The translations under genes were made by a program, and so were the position numbers. A DNA stretch of 64,000 bases, taken from contig CAVZZN010000003.1 in NCBI GenBank assembly GCA_963779805.1, forward strand, positions 682,001 through 746,000, in the 5' to 3' direction. The DNA comes from CAIWHR01 sp963779805 (GTDB lineage: Bacteria > Pseudomonadota > Gammaproteobacteria > Burkholderiales > Casimicrobiaceae). The notes beneath the pieces were generated by a model. That model was not told where the DNA came from, did no database searches, and was given only the letters and a program-made list of their open reading frames with translations. Below, in pieces: positions 10,973 to 19,557 of this stretch. Positions within the stretch are counted from its first letter, which is position 1, and each line of letters begins with the position of its first letter.

Positions 10973-11389
10973 CTACATCCCCGGAATGGCCTTGCTGTCC
11001 TTGAACAGCAGGTAGCCCTTGATCACGCGATAGATCACCCAGATCGACGCGACGGCCCAGATCAGCAACGCGATCGGGATGCCGATGAGGACGATGCCGA
11101 GCAGCACCAGCACCAGGCCGCCGACGACCGCCCACAGCAGCGAGTACCAGAACGTGCGGATGAGCCAGCGCAGGTGCGAGGCGACCCACGTGCCGCGCGC
11201 CTCGTCGCGCTTCACGTACGCGATGATCACACCGACGATGCCCAGCACGCCGAACAGCGGCGCCACGACCGGGAAGCCCGACGACACGAGCGCCGCCACG
11301 GCGCCGATGCCGAACAACAGGTACGCGATCAGCGTCGCCGTGACCGGAACGTCGGAATTGATAGTCTGCGGAGCGGGAAAATCGGCCAT
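10973..11389 (-). CDS. DUF4870-like small membrane protein
   Basis: A 138-residue protein with four predicted membrane segments (ATLIAYLLFGIGAVAALV, VVAPLFGVLGIVGVIIAYV, a long hydrophobic stretch around GGLVLVLLGIVLIGIPIALL, and VASIWVIYRVIKGYLLF). The charged loop YVKRDEARGTWVASHLRW is characteristic of the DUF4870/YtxG-like family. A good AGGAGG site lies 4 bases before the ATG. Function is unknown. It lies downstream of a cupin gene on the same strand. Confidence 0.75.
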   Translation of the reverse strand: MADFPAPQTINSDVPVTATLIAYLLFGIGAVAALVSSGFPVVAPLFGVLGIVGVIIAYVKRDEARGTWVASHLRWLIRTFWYSLLWAVVGGLVLVLLGIVLIGIPIALLIWAVASIWVIYRVIKGYLLFKDSKAIPGM

Positions 11390-11466
11390 CGTGCCTCCTT
11401 CGCGCGAGCGATGCGGGCTCGACCGCCCCCTACATGTGGGCGGCGTCGCGTCGTTCAATGGGCTCT

Positions 11467-11938
11467 TCAGTACGCGCGACCGTCCTTGTGCGCAGCGACG
11501 ATGCCCGTCTCGCGCTCGATCCACATGAGATCGTCGTCGGGATAGAACGCGTTGTCGCCGGGCACGCGCGTGCCGACCTCGAGATAGGTCGCCGGCGCGC
11601 GCGGAGCGATTCACGAGGTGATGCGCGTCGCGCGCGCCGGCCGGATAGCCCGCGCACATGCCCGCCGCGAGCACCTGCTCGCCCTCGTTCGTGACGAGCA
11701 CGAGCTCGCCGGAGAGGATGTACACGAACTCGTCCTCGAGCGTGTGCCAGTGCCGAAGCGCGGACTCGCTGCCCGGCCCGAGCGTCACGAGGTTCACGCC
11801 GAACTGCGTGAGGCCGCAGGCATCGCCGAGCCTGCGTTTCATGCGCGCGGCGACGCGCGAGCGCAGCGGCTCCGGATAGCCGCTGCCGCTCTTTTCGGGG
11901 ACCGCAAAAGGATCGAGCGCAGGAAGTCGCAGGGGCAT
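11467..11938 (-). CDS. Cupin domain-containing protein, frameshifted
   Basis: A small single-domain cupin (about 156 residues). The metal-site motif HWHTLEDEFVYILSGE and the second motif GYPAGARDAHHLVNRS are visible. Near 11605 the frame shifts; skipping one G joins NRSARA to PATYLEVGTRVPGDN and then DLMWIERETG to a TGA at 11467. The final segment with YPDDDLMW is typical of the family. It might bind a metal and act on a small substrate or serve as a sensor; no function can be assigned. An AAGGAGA site precedes the ATG. Confidence 0.78.
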
Positions 11939-12022
11939 GGGCTCTCCTTGCTGAGGTACGGGCCCGCCACTATACGCGGCGCGGCCCGGCGCCGCACGCG
12001 GCGCACGTTTCGCCGCGGCGCC

Positions 12023-12028
12023 TATAAT
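12023..12028 (+). promoter_or_regulatory. -10 box, perfect TATAAT
   Basis: TATAAT lies 39 bases before the DUF883 gene. It is the only perfect consensus -10 I noticed in the window. No clear -35 is seen 17 bases upstream. Confidence 0.6.
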
Positions 12029-12066
12029 GGATCTGCAATCCAGCGCATCCCACAGCGGAGGTCCCA

Positions 12067-12384
12067 ATGTCCGATAGCACCGACAGCACGCGCGATCGCG
12101 TGGTCGACGAGTTCTCCTCGCTCATCAACGACGCCGAGGACATGCTCCGGCGCGCCAACACCGAATCCGGCGAAAAAGCGCGCGCCATGCGCAGCGAGGT
12201 CGAAGCGAAGCTGCTCAGCGCCAAGCTGCGCCTGGAGGAATTGCGCGGACAGGCAGTGGAGCGCGCCCGGGAGGCCGCGCGCTTCACCGACGATTACGTG
12301 CACGAGAATCCGTGGCCGGTGCTCGGCGCCGCCGCGCTCGTGGGCCTGGTCGCCGGGATGCTGATCGGCCGCCGCGGCGACTAG
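12067..12384 (+). CDS. DUF883 (ElaB/YqjD-like) membrane-anchored protein
   Basis: A 105-residue protein. Residues 1-80 form a charged amphipathic helix (VVDEFSSLINDAEDML, KLRLEELRGQAVERAREAA), followed by FTDDYVHENPWPVLG and one C-terminal membrane segment (AAALVGLVAGMLIGRR). This is the ElaB/YqjD layout; E. coli relatives associate with ribosomes at the inner membrane in stationary phase. The role is inferred from that family. A perfect -10 box precedes it and palindromic repeat locus 1 starts 11 bases after the stop. Confidence 0.85.
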   Translation: MSDSTDSTRDRVVDEFSSLINDAEDMLRRANTESGEKARAMRSEVEAKLLSAKLRLEELRGQAVERAREAARFTDDYVHENPWPVLGAAALVGLVAGMLIGRRGD

Positions 12385-12394
12385 CCCAACCGAA

Positions 12395-12430
12395 CCCCGT
12401 TACTCGGAGTAATTACTCTGAGTAACGGGG
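12395..12430. repeat. Palindromic repeat, locus 1 (TACTCNGAGTA family)
   Basis: A 36-base inverted repeat: CCCCGTTACTCGGAGTAA followed at once by TTACTCTGAGTAACGGGG. Only two positions (the central N of each core) fail to mirror. It fills the gap between two convergent genes and can form a hairpin in either transcript. Locus 3 is its exact reverse complement. Confidence 0.9.
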
Positions 12431-12438
12431 TAAGCGCG

Positions 12439-13936
12439 TCAATCGAGCCCGAGCTCGCTCCAAAGCGCGTCCACACGCGCCTTCACCGCCGGGTCCATGG
12501 CGATCGGACGGCCCCATTCGCGGGTCGTCTCGCCCGGCCACTTGTTCGTCGCGTCGATGCCCATCTTCGACCCCAGGCCCGAGACGGGTGAGGCGAAATC
12601 GAGGTAATCGATCGGCGTGGACTCCGCGATGAGCGTGTCGCGCTCGGGGTCCACGCGCGTGGTGAGCGCCCAGATCACGTCCTTCCAGTCGCGCACGTCG
12701 ACGTCGTCGTCGGTCACGACGATGAACTTGGTGAACATGAACTGGCGCAGGAAGCTCCACACGCCGAACATCACGCGTTTCGCGTGGCCGGGATACTGCT
12801 TGCGCATCGACACCACCGCGAGGCGATAGGAGCAGCCCTCCGGCGGCAGGTAGAAGTCGACGATCTCCGGAAACTGCTTGCGCAGCAGCGGCACGAACAC
12901 TTCGTTGAGCGCAACGCCCAGCACCGCCGGCTCGTCGGGCGGCTTGCCGGTGTAGGTCGAGTGATAGATCGGATCGCGCCGCATCGTGATGCGCTCGATC
13001 GTGAACACCGGAAAGCGCTCGGTTTCGTTGTAGTAGCCGGTGTGATCGCCGAACGGACCCTTCGAGCGCCGTCTCGTAGCCGCTGGGATCGGCCGCATCC
13101 GGCTGCAGGAAGCCTTCCAGCACGATCTCGGCGCTCGCCGGCACCTGCAGGTCGTGCGTGAGGCACGTGGCGATCTCCGTGCGCGCGCCGCGCAGCAGTC
13201 CTGCAAACTGATACTCGGACAGCGTGTCGGGCACCGGGGTAACCGCGCCCAGCATCGTCGCGGGATCGGCCCCGAGCGCTACCGCGACGGGGAACGGCTG
13301 TCCGGGATGGGCTTCGCGATGATCGCGAAAGTCGAGCGCACCGCCGCGTGTCGCGAGCCAGCGCATGATCACCTTGTTGCGCCCGATCACCTGCTGGCGG
13401 TAGATGCCGAGGTTCTGGCGCTGCTTGCGCGGCCCGCGCGTGACGGTCAGGCCCCACGTGATGAGCGGTCCCGCATCGCCGGGCCAGCAGGTCTGCACCG
13501 GCAGGCGCGCGAGATCGACGTCGTCGCGCTCCCACACGATCTCCTGGCACGGCGGATTGCGGCGCTCCCTGGGCGCCATGTTGAGCACCTGCATGAACAC
13601 CGGCCGCGTGTTCTCCCAGGCGTCGCGCAAGCCCTTCGGCGGCTCGGGCTCCTTGAGCTGCGCGAGCAGCGTGCCCACGTCGCGCAACGCGCTCACCGAT
13701 TCCTGGCCCATGGCGAGCGCGACGCGCTCGGGCGTGCCGAAGAGATTGGCGAGCACCGGCATCGAATGCCCCGTCGGATGCTCGAACAGCAGCGCCGGAC
13801 CGCCGCTGCGCAGGACGCGATCGCAGATCTCGGTCATCTCGAGGCGCGGATCGACCTCGCGCGCGATCCGCCGCAACGCCCCGCGCTGCTCGAGCGCCGC
13901 GATGAACTCGCGCAGGTCCGCGTAGCTGAAGCTCAT
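12439..13936 (-). CDS. ubiD: UbiD family 3-octaprenyl-4-hydroxybenzoate decarboxylase, frameshifted
   Basis: Prenylated-FMN-dependent decarboxylase of ubiquinone synthesis, about 498 residues. Markers are YADLREFIAALEQRG at the N terminus, NLGIYRQQVIGRNKVIMRW, HPGQPFPVAVALGADPA, GPFGDHTGYYNE and the C-terminal DATNKWPGET. The frame changes near 13063; skipping one G joins YETALEG to PFGDHTG. ubiA lies 3.7 kb away on the same strand in a separate unit. It shares a short divergent promoter region with the MFS gene. Confidence 0.92.
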
Positions 13937-13941
13937 GCGCC

Positions 13942-13962
13942 ATTCTAACGCGCGGCTACAAT
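13942..13962. promoter_or_regulatory. Divergent -10 boxes for ubiD and the MFS gene
   Basis: On the minus strand TAGAAT occupies 13947-13942, 5 bases before the ubiD ATG. On the plus strand TACAAT occupies 13957-13962, 6 bases before the MFS ATG. Transcription starting 6-8 bases after each -10 would begin at or next to the start codons, so both messages may be leaderless. Confidence 0.5.
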
Positions 13963-13968
13963 GCGGCC

Positions 13969-15235
13969 ATGACCTCGCCGCCCGCCACGAGCGACGCGCG
14001 TTTCCTGCGCGCGCGACGCATCGTGTTCGTCATCGCCCTGGCGAGCTACGTCCTCTCGTTCTTCCATCGCACGGCGCCTGCGGCCATCGCGGGCGAGCTC
14101 ACACGCGCGTTCGCGATCAGCGGCGCGGTGCTCGGCACGCTCGCGGCGACGTACTTCTATGTCTACACGCTGCTCCAGATTCCGGTGGGCGTGCTCGCGG
14201 ACACGCTCGGCCCCCGGCGCATCGTTGCGGCGGGCTCGCTGATCGCCGCCGTCGGCTCGTTCGCATTCGGGCTCGCGCCCGGATGGGAGATCGCCGCCCT
14301 GGGGCGCACGCTCGTCGGCGTCGGCGTGTCGGTCGCGTTCATCGCCATCCTCAAGGTGAACGCCGCGTGGTTTCCCGCGAATCGCTTTGCGACGCTCAAC
14401 GGCTACATCCTGTTCGCGGGCAATCTCGGCGCGGTCATCGCCGGCGCGCCGCTCGCGTGGCTGGTCACCCGGATGTCGTGGCGCGTCGTGTTCGTCGGTC
14501 TCGGTGCGCTGTCGCTGGCGATCGCCATCGCATCGTGGATCAAGGTGCGCGACCGGCCGCAGGACCTCGGCTTCGCACCGTTGCAGCCGTCGCCGCCGGT
14601 TGACGCGGTGCGCGTGCACTGGACGATGGCCGTGCGGCAGGTGCTGCGCAATCCCGCGACATGGCCGGGCTTCTTCGTGAACATCGGTATCGGGAGCAGT
14701 TACCTCGCGTTCGCGGGACTATGGGCCGTGCCGTTCCTGCAGGACGTCTACGGCATGGCGCGCGTCACCGCCGCGCAGCACGCCAGCGTCCTGCTGCTGG
14801 GTGTGGCGATCGGCTCGGTCGCGATCGGCATCCTCTCCGACCGGCTGCGCAATCGCGCCGGCGTCATGCGCGTGTACGCCGTGCTGTACACGGCGTCGTG
14901 GCTGCCGTGGCTCGTGCACGTGCAATGGCCGTTGCCGGCCACGCTCGCGTGGTTCTTCCTGATGGGCATGCTCGTGCCCGGGTTCGTGCTGACGTGGACG
15001 GTCGCCAAGGAAGTGAACCGCCCGGAGCATTCCGGCATCGCGACGAGCGTGGTGAACGTCGGCATCTTTCTCGGCACGGGCATCCTGCAGCCGCTCGTCG
15101 GCTGGGTGCTCGATCGCGGGCGCGCGACCGGCGACGTCGCGCACGCGTGGGACCAGGCGATCATGGTGTTCGCCGGCGCGTGCGCGATCAGCACGGCGTT
15201 CACGTTCCTCGATTCGCGAAACCGGCCGTCGCTGA
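13969..15235 (+). CDS. MFS transporter
   Basis: A 12-segment major facilitator. Segment 1 is IVFVIALASYVLSFFHRTAP; the loop 2-3 motif GVLADTLGPRRIVAAGS and its second-half copy GILSDRLRNRAG are visible. RDRPQDLGFAP marks the central loop. The substrate cannot be inferred. Near 15211 dropping one G changes the end to FLIRETGRR and a TGA at 15233-15235, typical for this family; otherwise the frame runs on into the convergent SDR gene. The ATG may be translated from a leaderless message. Confidence 0.82.
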
Positions 15236-15264
15236 CACCGACCTCCGGTGTACCTCTGCGGTCC

Positions 15265-15280
15265 CTCCGGGGGCCCGGAG
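15265..15280. terminator. Short GC hairpin between convergent genes
   Basis: CTCCGGG and CCCGGAG pair around two or more central G residues between the MFS and SDR stops. It is a weak terminator candidate. This convergent junction lacks the TACTCNGAGTA repeat. Confidence 0.35.
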
Positions 15281-15289
15281 ATGCGTCGT

Positions 15290-16079
15290 TCACACCACCG
15301 AATTCGCGCCGCCGTCCATGGGCACGATGGCGCCGGTCACGTAGCTCGCCGCCGTCGATGCGAGGAACAGCGCAAGCTGCGCCACTTCTTCGGCCGTCCC
15401 GTACCGACCGAGGGGAATGCGCCCTTCGGCGCGGGCCCTCACCTCCGCCGGCGCGAGACCTGTCATGCGGGCCTCGGCTTCCACGGCCTGTTGCACGCGT
15501 CCCGTCAGCGTCGGCCCGGGATTGATGCCGTTGATGCGGATGCCCTGCGGCGCATACGCCTTCGCGAGCCCGACGGTGGCGAGCATCAGCGCGGCGTTCG
15601 CGGCCCCTCCGGGCAGGTGAATCGGGCTGCCGACCTTGCCTCCCACGCCGATGATGTTCACGATGCTCCCCGTCCGGCGCGCCGCCATCGAGCGCAACGC
15701 AGCGTCCATCGCGTGGATGTACGGGAAGAACTTCGCCTGCATCGCGTCGTGCCATGCAACGGCGTTCGAGGTCCTGCGGCGCATACCGCTTGGCCGCGCC
15801 CGCGCTGTTGATCAGCACGTCCACCGGCCCGAGCGCGCGCTCGATGTCGTCGAAGGCGCGTTGCGCCGTGCCCGCATCCGCGAGATCGGCGGCGACCCGA
15901 TGCGTCACAGCGCCCGCATCGAGCTGTGCCACGGCAGCATCCAGGTTCTCGCGGCTGCGCGAGATCATGCCGACGCGCGCGCCCCGCGCGGCGAACAGCG
16001 CCGTGCACGCAAGTCCGATCCCCTTGCTCGCGCCGGTGACCACCACGACCCGGTCGCGCCATTCGTCGTTCGCGTCCAT
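15290..16079 (-). CDS. SDR-family protein lacking the catalytic Ser-Tyr-Lys, frameshifted
   Basis: About 262 residues. The cofactor motif is intact (VVVTGASKGIGLACTALF, LINSAGAA), and the end VTGAIVPMDGGANSV is normal. In place of the usual NISS and YxxxK it has VNIIGVGG and LPGGAANAALM, so Ser, Tyr and Lys are all replaced. This suggests a non-oxidoreductase role or different chemistry. One extra G near 15775 breaks the frame between APQDL and NAVAWHDAMQ. An AAGGAGA site precedes ATG 16079. It follows the SRPBCC gene by about 20 bases. Confidence 0.8.
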
Positions 16080-16099
16080 CGCCTCTCCTTCGCGCATCG

Positions 16100-16621
16100 T
16101 CATCCGTGCGGGCGCGCAAAGCGCTTCTGCAGGCTCGCCATGACGGCAGGCCACGCGCGTTCGAAATAGGCCCGCGCCTTCGCCCAGTCCTCGCCGTGAC
16201 CGTAGCCGAAGTTGCGCAGGGTGACTTCGGTGCGATCGCCGTCGAGGGAACGGAAATCGAGGTAGACGAGCGTGCGCAGCGGCCGGATCGCCGGGATCGT
16301 CGGCGGCGCGTTCCACTCGAAGACGAACTGCTCCATCGGCTTCACGCTGTGCACGCGACAGCCTTCGCTGCCGCGCGAGCCTTCAGGCAGCGTGGGCCCG
16401 AACCACAGCTCGAACGCACCGCCCGGCCACGGCTCCACTTTCGCGGCCTTCGGGGCGAAAAAGCTTTCGATGCCTTCCGGCGTCGTCCACGCCTTCCACA
16501 CGTCCGCGACCGGGGCATCCACGATCTTCACGACCACGATGTCCGGCGCGAGCGGCTGTGCACGCAAGGCAAACGCAAGCAACGCCACGAGCAGGCCGAG
16601 CAGCACGCGCAAATGGGCCAT
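16100..16621 (-). CDS. Exported SRPBCC (AHSA1-like) domain protein
   Basis: A 173-residue protein with a clear signal peptide (LLGLLVALLAFALRAQP), then a START-like SRPBCC fold: VVVKIVDAPVADVWKAWTT, FFAPKAAKVEPWPGGAFELW, and a C-terminal helix WAKARAYFERAWPAVMASL. AHSA1-like domains bind hydrophobic ligands; an exported form suggests periplasmic ligand binding. Function is unknown. It sits 17 bases after the hydrolase stop, in one minus-strand run. Confidence 0.75.
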   Translation of the reverse strand: MAHLRVLLGLLVALLAFALRAQPLAPDIVVVKIVDAPVADVWKAWTTPEGIESFFAPKAAKVEPWPGGAFELWFGPTLPEGSRGSEGCRVHSVKPMEQFVFEWNAPPTIPAIRPLRTLVYLDFRSLDGDRTEVTLRNFGYGHGEDWAKARAYFERAWPAVMASLQKRFARPHG

Positions 16622-16638
16622 CGCAGTTCTCCCTGAGG

Positions 16639-17547
16639 TCAACGTGTTCCGAGCGCTTCGCGCAAGGCGGCGCGCACGCGCAAGTAGGCATCGTCGCGCG
16701 CCGCGGGGTTCACCGCCAGCGTGACGCCCTGCCCCGGGTGCACGCCGTTGGGCAGGTCGAGATGCCGCCGCGGCTCGCCGTCGGGTCCGTCGAAGCCATG
16801 ATACGCGTCGGGATAGACGACGATGCTCGCCGGCTCCTGCGCTGCGCGAAGTCGATCGACGAGCGCGATGCACGGTCGCGGCGACGTCCAGTCGTCGCTG
16901 CCGGCCACCAGCAACAGCAACGACGACGCCGGGGCATAACCCGTACGCGCACGCAGCGCGCCGAAGCAGCCGGGGTAGAACGCGATGCCCGTGCGGAAGT
17001 ACGTCGCTGCCTCGCTGCGGTAGCGCTGCACGAGCGGATCGCGTGCGTTCATCGCGGCGAGCACCGCCGTGCCGCCGTGCGACCAGCCGAGGACGGCCAC
17101 GTGCTCGCCATCGATGTCGCTGCGCCCCTGCAGATACGCGAGCGCGCCGAGCGTATCGAGCAGCCGGTTGCGTTGGGTGATCGGCTGTCGCGCGGCGGGC
17201 ACGGAGCAGATCTGCTCGCGGCCGCGCGGCCGGAAGCTGTCCGGAAACAGGACCGCATAGCCCTCGGCCGTGAGGAGGTCGGCCATGGCGCGGTGGCGCA
17301 ACGTGAGCACGTTGCGCCGCGCCTTGACGATGCTGTACATGCCGCCGCAACCGTGCAGCGCGACGACCGCGGGAAGTCGCGCGGAGGAAGCGCCCTCGGG
17401 ACGGAACAGCTGCCCGCGCAGCTCCAGCGGCATGCCGTGCGCGTCGAGGTCGTAGCTCGTGAACGTGACGCGCTCGAGGGTCGGCGCCGCAAACGCCGCG
17501 CTCGTCGCGAGCACGAATGCGATTGCGAGCCATGCTCGCGCGCGCAA
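16639..17547 (-). CDS. Exported dienelactone-hydrolase-like alpha/beta hydrolase
   Basis: An alpha/beta hydrolase with ALHGCGGMY (oxyanion region), nucleophile elbow GWSHGGTA, SDDW as a likely Asp turn and AYHGFDG carrying the His. The frame extends upstream without an ATG; TTG 17547 gives a good signal peptide (ARAWLAIAFVLATSAAFA), so it is preferred. DLH enzymes use Cys; this one has Ser, so esterase or lactonase activity is plausible. Substrate is unknown. It lies 79 bases after ubiA. Confidence 0.72.
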   Translation of the reverse strand: MRARAWLAIAFVLATSAAFAAPTLERVTFTSYDLDAHGMPLELRGQLFRPEGASSARLPAVVALHGCGGMYSIVKARRNVLTLRHRAMADLLTAEGYAVLFPDSFRPRGREQICSVPAARQPITQRNRLLDTLGALAYLQGRSDIDGEHVAVLGWSHGGTAVLAAMNARDPLVQRYRSEAATYFRTGIAFYPGCFGALRARTGYAPASSLLLLVAGSDDWTSPRPCIALVDRLRAAQEPASIVVYPDAYHGFDGPDGEPRRHLDLPNGVHPGQGVTLAVNPAARDDAYLRVRAALREALGTR

Positions 17548-17626
17548 CGCGGGGCTTGCACGCAGCGACGCCGGGCGCGCGCGATGCTCGCATGCCGCGT
17601 CGCGCCGCGCGAGCGCAGCGCGACGA

Positions 17627-18589
17627 TCAGCCCAGGCGCGGCCACGCTTGCGCGTTGAGCACGTAGTCGAGGGCCACACCCGCGAACACCGCCAGCCCGA
17701 GCCAGTGATTGTGCAGGAATGCCCGGAAGCAGCCTTCGCGGGTGCGGGTGCGGATCATCGCGTAGTGCCACACCGCGATCAGCGCGGCGCACGCGAGCCC
17801 CGCGTAGTAGTACGCGCCGAGGCCGCTGACCTGCCCGATCCACACCATGCCCGCGAGGTAGATCGCGTAGCAGATCATCACCGCGAGCACGTCGTAACGC
17901 CCGAACGCGAGGGCCGAGGTCTTGATGCCCAGGCGCAGATCGTCGTCGCGGTCGACCATCGCGTACTCGGTGTCGTAGGCGATCACCCAGAACAGATTGA
18001 TCGCGAGCAGCCACCACGCGAGCGGCATCGAGGCGTCGTACACCGCCGCGAACGCCATCGGAATGCCGAACGAGAACGCGAGCCCGAGGAACGCCTGGGG
18101 CAGCGCGAAGAAACGCTTGGTGAAAGGATAGACGATGGCGATGATCACCGCGGGAAACGACAGCAGGATCGTCGTGCGATTCGTGAACAGCACCAGCACG
18201 AACGCGAGGAACGCGAGCACCGCCGCGACGAGCAAGGCTTCCCACGGCGGAATCGCGCCGGTGGCGAGCGGTCGATCGGCCGTGCGCTTGACGTGCGGGT
18301 CGAAGTCGCGGTCCGCCCAGTCGTTGACGGCGCAGCCCGCCGAGCGCATGAGCAGCGTGCCCATCACGAACACGAGGATCTGCGTGAGCCTCGGCCGCCC
18401 GCCCGACGCGATCCAGAGCGCGGACATCGTGGGCCACAGCAGCAGCAGCGTGCCGATCGGCTTGTCGAGGCGAATCAGGCGCTCGTAGACGTTCAGCCGC
18501 GTCTCGATGCGATCGAGGAGGCTCGCCCGCGGTTCGGGGAGCGAGCCGCCGCCCGCCGGGCGCGGCTGTGGTCGTCGCATGCTGCTCAT
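17627..18589 (-). CDS. ubiA: 4-hydroxybenzoate octaprenyltransferase
   Basis: An integral-membrane prenyltransferase of ubiquinone synthesis, about 320 residues with 8-9 membrane segments. The first Asp-rich motif is NDWADRDFDPHVKRT followed by DRPLATG, and the second region is YDTEYAMVDRDDD followed by GIKTSA. LIRLDKPIGTLLLLWPT is the classic N-terminal block. The ATG at 18589 overlaps the upstream TGA as ATGA; ATG 18580 is an alternative. Chorismate lyase (ubiC) is not seen nearby. Confidence 0.94.
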   Translation of the reverse strand: MSSMRRPQPRPAGGGSLPEPRASLLDRIETRLNVYERLIRLDKPIGTLLLLWPTMSALWIASGGRPRLTQILVFVMGTLLMRSAGCAVNDWADRDFDPHVKRTADRPLATGAIPPWEALLVAAVLAFLAFVLVLFTNRTTILLSFPAVIIAIVYPFTKRFFALPQAFLGLAFSFGIPMAFAAVYDASMPLAWWLLAINLFWVIAYDTEYAMVDRDDDLRLGIKTSALAFGRYDVLAVMICYAIYLAGMVWIGQVSGLGAYYYAGLACAALIAVWHYAMIRTRTREGCFRAFLHNHWLGLAVFAGVALDYVLNAQAWPRLG

Positions 18590-19488
18590 AGCGGCAGCGC
18601 GAGTTGCTTGCGCAGGTCGCGCGGCGCGATGTCCTCGAGCAGCGCCTCGGGCGTCGGATAGCGCAGGCGCACGCGCAGCTCGCGCTTCATGCGGGCGTTC
18701 GAGAGCCGGCGCGACTCGCTCATGAAGGACAGCAGCATGGGCGCGATGCGCTGCTCGGCTTCCTCCCACGTCACGCGCGGCGGCCGTGGCAGATGGAACG
18801 CATCGGCGACGCTGTCGAACCAGTGGCCCATCTTCATCTCGGCGTCGTCGGTCACGTTGTACGCGCGATTGGGACGGCCGCGAAACAGTGCCGCGACAGT
18901 GGCGCGCGCGAGATCGTCGGCATGGATGTGGTTCGTGAACACGTCCTGATCGGGCGCGAGCACGGGCGCGCCCTGACGGATGCGCTCGAGCGGCAGGCGC
19001 GTGCCGCTGTAGATGCCCGGCGCGCGCAGGATCGACAGCGCGACACCCTGGCGCCCCGCCCATTCGCGCAGGCGATCCTCGGCCGCAACGCGGCGGCGCG
19101 CACGAGGCGTCTGCGCGCGCCGGGGACGACGTTCGTCAATGCGCGCGCCGGCGCAATCGCCGTACACTCCGGAGGTCGAGATATACACGAATCGCTGTGG
19201 TATGCTTCGCGCCCTCGCGAGAGCGGCAATGAGCTTGCGCGTGCGCGGATCGTCGCGGCCCTCTCCCGGCGGCGGCGCGAAATGCAGCACCGCGAACGGC
19301 GCCGCCCGCAACCGCCCGAGCGTGTCGAGCCGGTCGAGATCGCCGCTCAAGGGAATGACGCCATGGGCGCGCAGCCGGGCCACGTCCTCTTTGCGCCGGG
19401 TGAGACCATACAGCCTCGCCTTGTGCCGCAGCAACGCTGCCGTGCGCATGGCGACGTCGCCGCAGCCGATCAGCAGTACCCGGATCAC
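18586..19488 (-). CDS. NAD-dependent epimerase/dehydratase family protein
   Basis: About 300 residues, extended-SDR-like. LLIGCGDVAMR is the nucleotide-binding turn, FVYISTSGVYGDCAGA carries the Ser/Tyr region, LSILRAPGIYSG follows, and FTNHIHADDLARATVAAL and AYNVTDDAEM are family marks. The usual Lys of YxxxK is not evident. The start is GTG 19488. Its stop overlaps the ubiA ATG, so it is coupled to ubiA. Function is unassigned; relatives are called nucleoside-diphosphate-sugar epimerases. Confidence 0.78.
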   Translation of the reverse strand: MIRVLLIGCGDVAMRTAALLRHKARLYGLTRRKEDVARLRAHGVIPLSGDLDRLDTLGRLRAAPFAVLHFAPPPGEGRDDPRTRKLIAALARARSIPQRFVYISTSGVYGDCAGARIDERRPRRAQTPRARRRVAAEDRLREWAGRQGVALSILRAPGIYSGTRLPLERIRQGAPVLAPDQDVFTNHIHADDLARATVAALFRGRPNRAYNVTDDAEMKMGHWFDSVADAFHLPRPPRVTWEEAEQRIAPMLLSFMSESRRLSNARMKRELRVRLRYPTPEALLEDIAPRDLRKQLALPL

Positions 19489-19557
19489 GTCCCGCCCGCT
19501 GTGCTCGAGGTCTCGCCGGGTGTCCCGGAAGGCGCACGCCCTTGAGAACGGGCGGCG

